In this document: one piece after another, positions 25,401-37,400 of the stretch | Numbering within the stretch: the stretch's first letter is position 1 | Layout: the number at the start of each line of letters is the position of its first letter | Assembly: GCF_016808095.1 (NCBI RefSeq) | Contig: NC_068973.1 | Coordinates: 13,574,501-13,638,500 of the forward strand | From: Vigna angularis | Taxonomy: Eukaryota; Streptophyta; Magnoliopsida; Fabales; Fabaceae | Reading direction: 5' to 3' | DNA: 64,000 nt | Notes under the pieces: model-generated | What the model saw: the letters and a program-made list of their open reading frames with translations, nothing else | What the model was told of the DNA's origin: nothing | Database searches by the model: none | Made by a program: the position numbers and the translations under genes

Positions 25401-28400
25401 TTCTTGCAAATATGCATTGAAGAAAACATTTTCGACATCCAATTGACAAAGAGGTTATTGTTGAAGAGCAGTCATGGCTAAAAATAAACAAACAAAAATC
25501 ATCTTTGTCACTAGAGAAAAAGTATCACTATAATCCAATCCATAAATTTGTTTAAAAGAATTTGAAAGATATTCATGGTCATTATCACTTTGCAAAGTTT
25601 GAATAAATACATCAAACTGAGTTTTAATTTAATTATAAGAAGTTTTAAAGATATAATATAAACCAAAACGATTTTTCATTAAAAATATAATCAAGAATGA
25701 TTGGAATAATCATCAATAAAAGTAACATAATATTGAAAACCTAAATTAGACTTAACACAATTAGGACTCCAAATGTCTGACAGAGCTAAAGCAAAAGGAG
25801 ATGAAACATGTTGGGAGACACTACTAGGAAAGGTACTATGACTATGTTTCTCAAATTGAAATGACTTACACACCAAACTAGACAACTTGGACAAGCTGGG
25901 AACAAGTTGTTGCAATTTGGCCAGACAAGGATGACCTAGTTCAGCATGAAGGAGAGATGGAGACTCCATAATTGTGCCTATATGTGTAGAAGAGTGGAGA
26001 TGATATCGACCATGAGACTCACATTCAGAAGTTTTGATAAAAGAAATAACACAATCTAAGAGAACGAGTTAGACGACTAATGGATAATACGTTAAAAGGA
26101 GATCAGGGACATAAAAAACATTATCAACGGATAAAAGAGGAAAAAGGATAATTGTTCCAACAAAGATTCGTTACTAGTAATGTAATTTGTGGCTCCTATG
26201 TCAAGAACCTAAGGACCAATAGACGAAGACTGAGTACTAACAAACAATGTACCTAAGCGTGCAACAGATTCAGTGGAATTAGAGGGCTTACGATCCTCAC
26301 ACCATTTAAGAAATTCATTAAGAGCGCAAATTTATCTACGGTATCAAATGGAGGAGGATTCGTAGTAGATGATTTTGAAGGGAAATCAGTCTGAGCATCA
26401 ACAAAGCGAGGAGGACAAATATGTAATGCATAACACCTGTCAATCTTGTCACCTAGTTTGTCACAATGGTCACATTTGTGATGACATTTTCCTGGCTTGC
26501 GAGAGCAAATGCAATCACCATGTTGAAGTGCATACTCGGCAACAACAGGTATATCATTGATAGGTTTACTTGGCACATGGAAAAGGATGGAACAAATAAA
26601 AGTAAAATTAGGTATAACAAGGGAACCCAAAATTGATCACGGACATGAAAATATTATCAGTTAGTCTGTGTAAAGCTAATACCATGAACAACATTTATTG
26701 TTGCTCTATTTCTAAGGTAGTAGAGGTATGAGGTAATAACTTGCTAAATTCATGAAGAGCATGAATCTTACCCAAATAATTAGCTAGAGTCCTGATTTCG
26801 AGGAGCAACAACATTGAAAAGATCGTGACACACCATAAAGGCCTTGAGTATCGTTAGTGTATAATAATTTGGCTTGTTTCCAAACTTCTGAACAGATACC
26901 GTAGGCACAAAACACTTGTTTTCAAGAAGATTGAATGGTATTCTTGAGAACCATGCCTAGCTGAGCAATATCAATCACTTTTTGAGTAAGATGATCAAGA
27001 TACCTAACTCTCAAGCCAAAGTTTATTGTCTGACACCCAAGTCGCATAATTAGTGTCATCCAACTTATTAATGGGCAAGGGCACATTGAAAAAGTTAGTA
27101 AAGCCTGGCGGGTCAGACATACTGGTGGCAGAAGAGATATCGAAAGTGGAATGGGCAGCAAAAGGCGCCATGGATGAAGAGAGAGAAACCCTAAAACACC
27201 AAAGGGGTCCGATCGAATCAACGAGGACAAATCCAAAAAGAGGATGAAGAGGCAATCTCAATAGGTGATCACTGCCAAAGCGGGGTTGTGATGCACTGCA
27301 ACGCTCGACAGCAAAGGGTTGGTGTATTAGTGTTATATATTAGATAGATTTTGCTTTTAATAAATCTTGTACTGGTTGTGCCACTTTATTACTGTTTCGT
27401 ACCTTTTATTTTAAATTAATTGGTTATGCAAGTTTGTAACTGTAGGTAACTATTTTGTAACTGATGGTAATTGCTCTCAAGAGTCTTTTCTTTTTCTATA
27501 TATTTGTTCTGGTATAGAAAGAACATAAAAGTGTGTAATTATTCAAGTGCCAATATACTGGACTTATTTTCGGTACATTACAACTCTCAAAAGATTAAAC
27601 ATTCTTGTATTCAAATTCATGTCTTTCTTGCAATTCTAACACCCTTATATTAGCTATGATGTAAATAAGATTTGTCAGCTTATGGCTAATCCGTTGGATG
27701 CACACTGCACTCTTAAAAGGATTTTAAGATATCTTAATGCTACTTCCTATGTGTAATATGGATCGAGTTTTTGATATTGATGATCGGTAATCCACCTCAG
27801 ACTAGGCTATTTTTTTGGGTACCAATCTTGTTTCTTGGTGGTGTGGTGTCATTACTTGTTCAAGCACTAAAGTTGAATACTGGAGTGATAGACCTGAAAG
27901 GAATAAGGGGAAGTGGATAGTGTACGAGAGAAGGAAGAGGCACAACTGATGCGATTAACTAACTAACGGTCTGGCACTTAACTGCCTTTAGCAGTTAAGT
28001 GAGGAGGGAAACCATTATAAATAGGAGAGTTAGTGTAGGAGGGGGGACTTTTGGTTAATTGTTTGTTAAACAGGTTCTGTCCTGGGGAGAGGGTTAGGCC
28101 TCTATTGTTCATTGTATAGAGATATTCTTTTGTGAATAAAAGAGATCTTTCTTCATTACCTGGTGTTTTTGGTGTGAGTTTGGAGTATTGATTAGGTTCG
28201 TTGTGGAGGATTCTATCAAATTGGTCCGACCTGCCGGATCCATTGATAGCCAAACTGATGGAGGGAAGAGTGGTGACGGTTGCGGAACAGATGGAAGCGG
28301 TGGAGGTGGCGTTGGCAGAAACGAAAGCGGAAACGGTGTACCTGCGGCATGAAACCGGGACGCTGAGGCAAAACTGTGAGATGATGCGCCAAGATATCCA

Positions 28401-31400
28401 AGCGATTTTGACGATCTTGAAAGACCGCAAGACCGACAATAGAGGGGTGCGACGGGATGGGAGTGAATCGTCTATCAATGATAACGCCGGAGGATCAGGA
28501 GACGATGGGGGCCAAACCGGAGCAGGACGTACGGGGGCGATGATCAATTGGCGGAAGCGGGTGGACTTGCCCGTGTTTGAAGGTGGCGAACCCTGGAATT
28601 GGATGAGTCGGGCGGAAAAGTTTTTCAAGGTACAAAAAGTGGAAGAAGAGGAGAGGATGCAACTGGCGTTTATCAGCATGGAAGGGTACGCCGGAAGCTG
28701 GTTCCGATTCTGGCGGGAGAAGACTAAGAACTACTCGTGGGAGGGGTTGAAAAGAGCATTGGTAATTCGCTTCGGAGGAGGAACTCGGGGAACCGTCTAT
28801 GAGAAGCTATCGGCAATCAGACAGACGGGGCCGGTGGAAGACTACGCCAGGGATTTTGAGGTGTTAGTGGGTCAGACGACTCAAATTCCAGAGGAGCAAA
28901 TCCTGGGTTATTTTATGGCGGGTCTCAGGGAAGAGGTGAGCGACCAGGTGAGACCGCATGATCCGCCAGACCTTATGACTGCGATGCGGGTCGCGAGGGA
29001 CGTTGAAAAATTTTGTGCGCCGTTGAAGACGGGAGGAGGATCGGGGTACAAAAATCTAAGTTCGTGGGGGCGGTCGGCGGGAACAGTCGCGCGGGTGGAC
29101 CCACCGAGAGAAACGCAGAATCGAGGGGGAACCATCGAGAGTGTCGGGTTGGTTAAGAGGGAGACGACCCAAGGAGGAGGCGTTGCCAGAACCACCGGTG
29201 ACAGGAGAGATCGAGGCCCGCGAAACCTACCGTATGCGGAGTACTTGAAAAGGAGAGAGGAGGGCAAATGTTTCCGCTGCGGAGGGCCGTTTGGTCCGGG
29301 TCATCGGTGCCCGGAACGGGGACTTCGCATGTTGATCGTGGTGGATGAGGAGGAGGAAGACAGCGGCGAGACGGAAACAGAAGTGAACATCGCTCAAATG
29401 GAACTGTCGGCTTTGTCAGCAAGGGGGTTGTCGTCCCCCAAAACGATGAAGTTGTGGGGGCAGATAGGTCGGCGAGAGGTCTTGGTGCTGATCGACAGTG
29501 GCGCGAGCCACAATTTCATTAGTCGCAGAGTAGTGGAGGAGCTGGGGTTGAAGGTGGAGGATACCCAGCCGTATCTCGTGTGCTTGGGGGATGGTCAACG
29601 GAAGAAGATTAGGGGGTGTTGTGAACAGGTGGCCGTAAAGGTCGGAGAAGCTGATATCGTTGAACGGTTTTATTTGTTCGAGTTGGGAGGGGTAGAGTTA
29701 ATTCTGGGGATAGACTGGTTGAGGAAATTGGGGAAGGTGACGGTGGACTGGGGAACCTTAAGCATGATTTACCGACAGGAAGAAGAGGAGATCACCATTA
29801 AAGGTGACCCCACATTAGAAAGAAAGATTGTGGGACCCAAAACTTTATCAAAAGTAGATGACGTGGAAGTCTGCTTACTGATTTGGGAGTTGGGCTTGCT
29901 GGAGGTCCAGAACGTGAATCAGAATGGTAAGGACCTTTTTGAAGGACAGAGGGAGGAACTGGGAGAATTATTGGGCCGGTATCACAAGGTGTTCGCAGAG
30001 GCCACTAGTCTTCCACCTGAAAGAGAGAGGGTGCACCAGATAAAGCTGAAGGAGGGAATGGACCCAGTGAACGTCCGGCCTTATCGGTATCCGCATGTCA
30101 TGAAGGGTGAGATCGAACGGCAAGTTGCGGAAATGCTTCGAACTGGGGTGATCCGGCCGAGCCACAGCCAGTATTCGAGCCCAGTCATTTTGGTAAAGAA
30201 GAAGGACGGGAGCTGGCGGTTTTGCGTCGACTACAGGGCGCTCAATCGGGCCACCGTACCGGACAAATTTCCGATTCCCGTGATTGAAGAATTGTTGGAT
30301 GAGCTGAAAGGAGCGTGTTACTTTTCAAAGATAGATTTGAGAGCGGGATATCACCAAATTCGCATGGACAAGGGGGATATAGAGAAGACAGCATTCCGGA
30401 CGCATCAAGGGCACTACGAATTTGTGGTGATGCCCTTCGGACTCACTAACGCGCCAGCGACTTTTCAAAGTTCGATGAACAGTCTCTTCCAACCCTTTTT
30501 GAGAAGGTTCGTCCTCGTCTTTTTCGACGATATCTTAGTTTACAGCCGATCATGAGGGGAGCATCTGAAGCATGTGAAGACGGTGTTGTCCGTCCTGGAG
30601 CGTGATGGCTGGGTGGCAAATAAGGGGAAGTGTGAGTTTGGGCAGACTAAAGTAAGGTACTTGGGCCATGTGATTTCGCAAAAAGGGGTCGAAATGGATG
30701 CGGAAAAGGTATCGGCAGTAAAGGAGTGGGAGAGACCGAAAACTCTGAAGGGGCTGAGAGGGTTCTTGGGGCTAACGGGGTATTACCGGAAGTTCGTAAA
30801 AGACTACGGCAAGATCGCCAAACCGTTAACGGAGTTGTTAAAAAAAGGGGGATTCGTTTGGAACGATAAGGCAGAGGAGGCATGGGAAAATCTGAAGGAA
30901 GCAATGACGACGGCGCCCGTATTATCCTTGCCAGATTTTCGGCAGCCGTTCCATATTGAATGTGATGCATCTGGTCGAGGAGTCGGAGCGGTGCTGATGC
31001 AGAATAAGAAACCTATCGCCTACTTCAGCAAGGCGTTGTCGGAGAGGACGCTAAAGTAAGTCAATTTACGAGAAGGAATTAATGGCGCTGGTGATGGCCA
31101 TTCAACACTGGAGGCCATATCTTCTGGGTCAGCGATTTGTGGTTCACACCGATCAGAAAAGTCTAAGACACTTGCTTGAACAGCGCATCACTACCCAAAA
31201 CCAACAAAATTGGATTGCAAAGCTGATGGGGTACGATTTTGAGATCGTATATAAGGCGGGTACGTTGAAATAGGTAGCTGATGCTTTGTCGAGAAAAAAA
31301 GAAGAGGAAGGCACGGAGGAGGGGGAACTCAGGGTGGTGGCTAGACCGTACTGGCAAGATTTTGAAGAAGTAACCAGGGAAGTGGCAGCAGATCCGATTT

Positions 31401-34400
31401 TGCAGAAAGTGGTGGAAGAAATCAAAGCAGACCCGAACACCCATCCTGCGTATTCTCTGGAGAATGAAAGGCTTCATTACAAGGGCCGGCTGGTGTTGTC
31501 AGCCAAATCTTCGTGGACTGCCACATTAATAGCAGAATTTCACGTAACGCAGGCAGGGGGCCATTCCGGAGTTTATCGAACCTACCGGAGAATCGCTCAA
31601 TCCCTATTTTGGAGGGGGATAAAGAAAGACGTGACTGAGTTCGTAGCACGATGTAGTGTATGTCAGCAACACAAATATCTGTCTTCTTCTCCTCAGGGGT
31701 TATTGCAGCCATTGCCGATTCCAAACGCGGTGTGGGAAGATTTGAGCTTAGATTTCATTGTAAGGCTACCCAAATCCAGAGGGCATGATGCGATATTAGT
31801 TGTGGTGGATCGTTTGAGTAAGTACGCCCATTTTCTGCCCTTAAAACATCCTTACACAGCCCGAACGGTTGCTGAGGTTTTCACGCGGGAGATTGTTCGG
31901 TTACATGGGATTCCTCAGTCGATGGTAAGTGACCGAGACCCCTTGTTTCTTAGTCTTTTCTGGAAAGAACTCTTTAAGGGATTGGGGACGAAGCTGAAAA
32001 TGAGTACGGCTTACCATCCCGAAACGGACGGCCAAACTGAAGTCGTGAACAGGGTGCTAGAAGGATACCTCCGATGTTTTTGTTCGGAGCAACCAGCAGG
32101 ATGGATGGCGGTCTTACCTTGGGCTGAGTATTGGTATAATACCAGCTATCAAGGAGCTATAAAGTGCACCCCATTTGAGACAGTCTATGGGAGGCAACCT
32201 CCCTCGTTGCATAGATACATTCCAGGAGAAACTTTAGTTGAGGCAGTGAGTCAAGAGCTTTTGACCCGTGATGAGGCTTTGAGACAGTTGAAATTTCATT
32301 TGGAGAAGGCACAAGAACAGATGATAAGGCAAGCGAACAAGAAAAGGAAACCAGCGAATTTTGAAGTGGGAGATTGGGTTTATCTAAGGATAAGACCCCA
32401 TAGGCAGACTTCAATGCCAACTACGCTGCACCCAAAATTGTCGACGAGGTACTTTGGGCCGTTCCAGATCAGTCAGAGAGTAGGGGAGGTAGCTTACAAG
32501 TTGCAGTTACCAGATACAGCGCGGATCCATCCCGTTTTTCACGTATCCCAATTAAAAAAGGCTATAGGGGAGCGAAGGGTAGAAAAGGAATTACCGCGAG
32601 AATTGCAAGCAGAAGGGCCGTCTTTCTGGCCAGTGGGAGTTTTGGGGAGAAGGCAAGCTCAACAGGGAAAGAAGACAGTGCCACAATTGCTGATTGAGTG
32701 GCAGGAAGGAGGTTCGGATGGGGCAACTTGGGAGGATGAGGCAACTATCAGAGAACAATATCCTGACTTCAACCTTGGGGACAAGGTTGAATTTCAGGCG
32801 GAGGGTATTGATAGACCTAAAAGGAATAAGGGGAAGTGGATAGTGTACGAGAGAAGGAAGAGGCACAACTGATGCAATTAACTAACTAACGGTCTAGCAC
32901 TTAACTGCCTTTAGCAGTTAAGTGAGGAGGGAAACCATTATAAATAGGAGAGTTAGTGTAGGAGGGGGGACTTTTGGTTAATTGTTTGTTAAACAGGTTC
33001 TGTCCTGGGGAGAGGGTTAGGCCTCTATTGTTCATTGTATAGAGATATTCTTTTATGAATAAAAGAGATCTTTCTTCATTACCTGGTGTTTTTGGTGTGA
33101 GTTTGGAGTATTGATTAGGTTCGTTGTGGAGGATTCTATCATGGAGTCTGGCTCAAGCTTCTACTGAAATATTACGGACTCAAACTCTTTTGAAAAGAAA
33201 TTGTGTATTTCCTTCTCCACTTTGTTTTGCCTTTTACTCCAGAACGAAAAATATGGAAATTGAATTTTTGTGTTCGAGAGCAAGTCTTGTCTTACCAGCT
33301 TGAAGCTTAACAAGCCTACAGGCTCAGTTTCTTGACTCAACACAGTTCAGGATTTTATTTCACATCCCTCACCTTGAGTTTGAGGGGGTATTAGTCTTGT
33401 CTAAGTGTTGAATATTCTGTACAATATAAAATTACATTACAGTTTCAGAATCAGTCATTTTACTGTTATTTTATAATTCTTAGATGGTTATGTTAGTTAG
33501 TAGCTGTTGTTTATTCATGAACAAGGTGAACAGAAAAAACAGAGAATGAACTAAACGTATTTTATTAACATCACATTGAATCATGTTTCAGTTACATATT
33601 TATACATGTCAGTAACTGACAGCTATTTTACACTTCACAGCTGGAGAAGAAAATAAAAGAGATACACTACAATAGAACCTACGGCTGTACAATACAAAAT
33701 AACTATAGTATACTAACATTTATTTCAGTGTTTATATTTGGCTTTGTAATTGGGTTGTGCATGTCTTGTGGAATCCAGATCTTTCATTTATTTTAGCTGT
33801 GGTAATATTTCATGACACTAACATAATTAAAGAGGTGATTTTCTTTAGACCAGTGGATATGACTTATGTTGTTTATAGGCTAATAAATGCATCTAAGAGC
33901 ATATGGAATTAGTGGACACCTCATTAATTAGGTTCACAATAAACTATTGGTATTGTGAAAAGGTGGACTTTAAACCTACCTCAAGCTCACAAAATTGACT
34001 TATAAAGTGAGGTTTACACCCACTTATATACTCTAAATTGGTCTTGTCACTAGTCAATATGCATCTCGCATGTGGGACTAGACATTAATGAATGGTCTGA
34101 AAACAGATGGAACAATATGTCCAACAAACAAAAAATTCTGCTAGTATAGACTCCGATGTAATTAGAAAAGGTGAATTTCAAGTCTAACTCAATCCCATAA
34201 AATTGGCTTGTAATGAGTTACACTCACTTATATATTCTAAATAGATCTTATCACTAGTCGATGTGAGACTTTCAACAAGTATAAAAGACAATTAACAACT
34301 AAAACATCTCAAAGACAGACTTATTATAATTAGGACCAAAAATTGGACACATCTTGTCTAATGCAAACATAAACCAATCTCAAAATCAATTATAGCATGA

Positions 34401-37400
34401 TCAAGTACCAGTTTGCTCATATTGACACAAATGAAGAAAAAAGAAAACTCACAGCCACAACAGGAGCCCACAAGCTAACAATAGTGAAGGCATTGTTATT
34501 GTCTGCAAATTTAAAATCACAAATCAGTTAAAAAGACATATTTCTGTATATTATATCACTTATATTACGAGCAAAGAAATTAACCGAGATAAAATTAACG
34601 ATCAAGGACACTAAGATTATTTAATAGTGAGAAATACACCTTCAGCATACATTAAGAATGATGTGTTCTTTTAGACAGAAGAGGACCATACATAGAAAAA
34701 TATCTTCATATTCCAGTTACGTTACCATCTATAATAGTAGAAATTTGCTCTATCACCTAAAAGATTTCAGTTCCACCAACCTTCCATTTCATTTTTTAAT
34801 CAATTAATCTATAATTTAAAAGAATCAAATTAAATTGTAAAGGTTTATTAGACAAAAAATACATTTAAAAATATATAACACACTAGGCTGACAAGGTTCA
34901 TAGTGATCTTTAATATAAAAAAATGCTGTACAGAAAAGACCAATACATTAAAATTAACCCACTAAACCAAAATCAAATAATAACATAATATACTTACTCT
35001 TTGAGATGAAATCATGCCATGAGTAAGTCAAGGACGGAAGATCAACAATAATATTGGTAGGTTCAACAAGAGGTTTAATCTGTAATATTAGGAATTAGAA
35101 ATACATGACAATTAGTAATGACATTTTTACTTTTTACACATACAATTTACTATACAAATAAGATGTTATTCACATACTTATATTCATGAGATTTTATCCC
35201 TATCAAATGAAAATGGGCATTTCATTATACGGCCATTGCTTTCACATTGCCCAGTTTTCACTTTTTTTTTTACTTTTCAATTACACGGTACATGGAAATA
35301 AAATAAAACAAAAGTAGAAAATTAGATTTTCTCAAGTTATAAAATGAATTAATAGCATATCCAATAAATGGAAAATGTATTTAATTAAAAAATTAGAAAA
35401 TTAAAATTCAGAAAAAAAAAGTATTTATTTATAGAAAATATTAAATTTAACTTTCACAATATAATCAAGCAGTACAATACATAATAAAAAATCAATTATA
35501 TAAAGTTAAATTAATTAAATTAAGAAAAAAAAAAACACTTATTATCATTTTAATGGTTCACTAAATAACATTCATAATAACACACTTCACCAAGTTATGT
35601 TTTGAACATGTTTAACCTTCTTGTCAGTTGTACTTTATAATTTATTTATTTTAAATTTTTAAACTCTTTTAATAATATAAAGAAAGTCAAAATCAAGTGA
35701 AGTGAAAAGAAAAAAATGAATTAATTTTCCTCTCCAGTTTTCTCTGCTCCTAATATTGGTATTTTATTACCAAAATTACATCAATATCTTTATAAATAAA
35801 TAAATAAATGTATTTTTTCACTATATAGTGAAAAAATAGAATATTTCTTTACTAGAAAGGTTATTAAATGTGTCCACTAACAAAATAAGTTTATTGCAAT
35901 TATCATATCTTTATCTTGTAGTTATGAATAAAATGAGGTCATGTTTATTTTTCATTTGTACATTCGTACAAAGGAAATAAATTTGAATTATAAAATAGTA
36001 GGAAAATATGACATGCCTGGAGAAAGTAAGCAAAAGTGAATTTGCAGGCAAGTACCACCAACCAAAAGGCCACATACCTGCGGCACTTAAAACAGATGAG
36101 TGAAATTACAATTGAAAAATCAATATCACAGAAGCAGCACTGCTGACAACAAAAAAGGTGAAACACGTATTCTGTAAAATTATCTCAGCTTGTACATGTA
36201 GCTTCTACACAGTACTTGTAGATAAAGAGGTAGAGCAGCTAAGTTCTAAATAACCCTAACTCAGCTAGTGGCAAACAGTGCCTGAAAGGAATAGCTAACT
36301 GAACTACTGATATACACAAAATGAAAAAAAATGCAAAAAAAAATTTAAAAGCAACCAATATAAGTCATCAACACTCTGCTAATGGTCACAATAACAACAT
36401 GCATAATTGACAAGCTTCAAGAGCAGTAGATCACATGTTCTTTTAGAAAGATTTTTTGAAGGCTCAATGCATTGAAGTTACAAACCCAGAAACAAACAAT
36501 TAAATAGGTGTCTCATCTTATTAGTAACTGTTTTTCACAAGATTTCATTTTCAGCAAGAAAACCTACCTGCAGTAATCACTTATTCCCTCATAAAGACCA
36601 CGTCCAACATAATATCGTTCCTGAATTATGTCATCAAAAAGGTGTCAATACCAAGTCATAACATAACAGAAATAACCCAAAAATAAATAACTCAAAAGTA
36701 AATAGTAAAATAACCCACTTGATAAATCCATTTGAAAAACTGAAAGAATGACTGATCAGACATTTCTGAAAGTGCATGACAAGCTGGAAATTTGAGCAAC
36801 AGTGCAAAGCATAGTCGTACTGCAGCATAAACACCAAGAACAAGAAGGTATATCCGGAAATAGAATGAATTATCAGTGTTACGACTATTTCTCTCTTGCA
36901 AAACTTTCCTGCAATTAAGAAAAATTATGACGAATATTAACATAGCTGAGATGTACTCCAAATTACCAGGTTTGTTAATTGCAGTTTATATAGCCACCTA
37001 GGTACGGAGGCAGGACAGGAAACAGCCTCATTGCTCCAGATAGTCTGAGAGCAAATTTGGTAAGGCAGCCACATCAGGGTATGGTGGTTCATGCAGTTAC
37101 ATCATGCAATTTCAGTACCCGAAGTTAAAATGTTTTGAAGCCAATAGTTAATTATCTAAAGTTGTATTTCAATCAACTGAAAAAATAGATAAATACCCCA
37201 ATATTAGAGCATGATTGTATCTGTCATGCATTACCTGCATCCAGAGACTGAATCTCCCTTTATTCTGTAATAATTCCAATGTGTGTCTAACTCGGCCATT
37301 ACAGTTGCATTAGGTTGGCACTTATTAATTAGATTGTCAGCTCTAATGAACAACTTGCAAACATTCTGACTAAATGTCTAAAGGGACCAAGAATTCAATT

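Larger units (their letters stand above)
27886..33141 (+). mobile_element. Ty3-B: Ty3/gypsy chromovirus in intron 20, nested in Copia-2
   Basis: Target duplications TGGAG (27881-27885, 33142-33146) define the ends. LTRs are 333 bp each (27886-28218, 32809-33141) with TGATAG..CTATCA inverted ends. They differ at four places by eye (about 1.2 percent). Primer site at 28222-28238, polypurine-like GGCGGAGGG just before the 3' LTR. Same domain order as Ty3-A and related at the protein level, but the LTRs are unrelated in sequence. Orientation is antisense to the host gene. It splits a Copia RNase H, so it is younger than Copia-2. Confidence 0.95.

Noticed and set aside
27947..28218. Shorter Ty3-B LTR starting at TGATGC, with the 61 bp before it read as aberrant extra sequence
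   Set aside because: The TGGAG target duplication, the perfect TGATAG/CTATCA ends and equal 333-bp LTR lengths show that the LTR starts at 27886.
27978..28679. A 233-codon minus-strand open frame over the Ty3-B LTR and gag start
   Set aside because: Antisense shadow of the gag frame; it runs through an LTR and has no recognisable motif.
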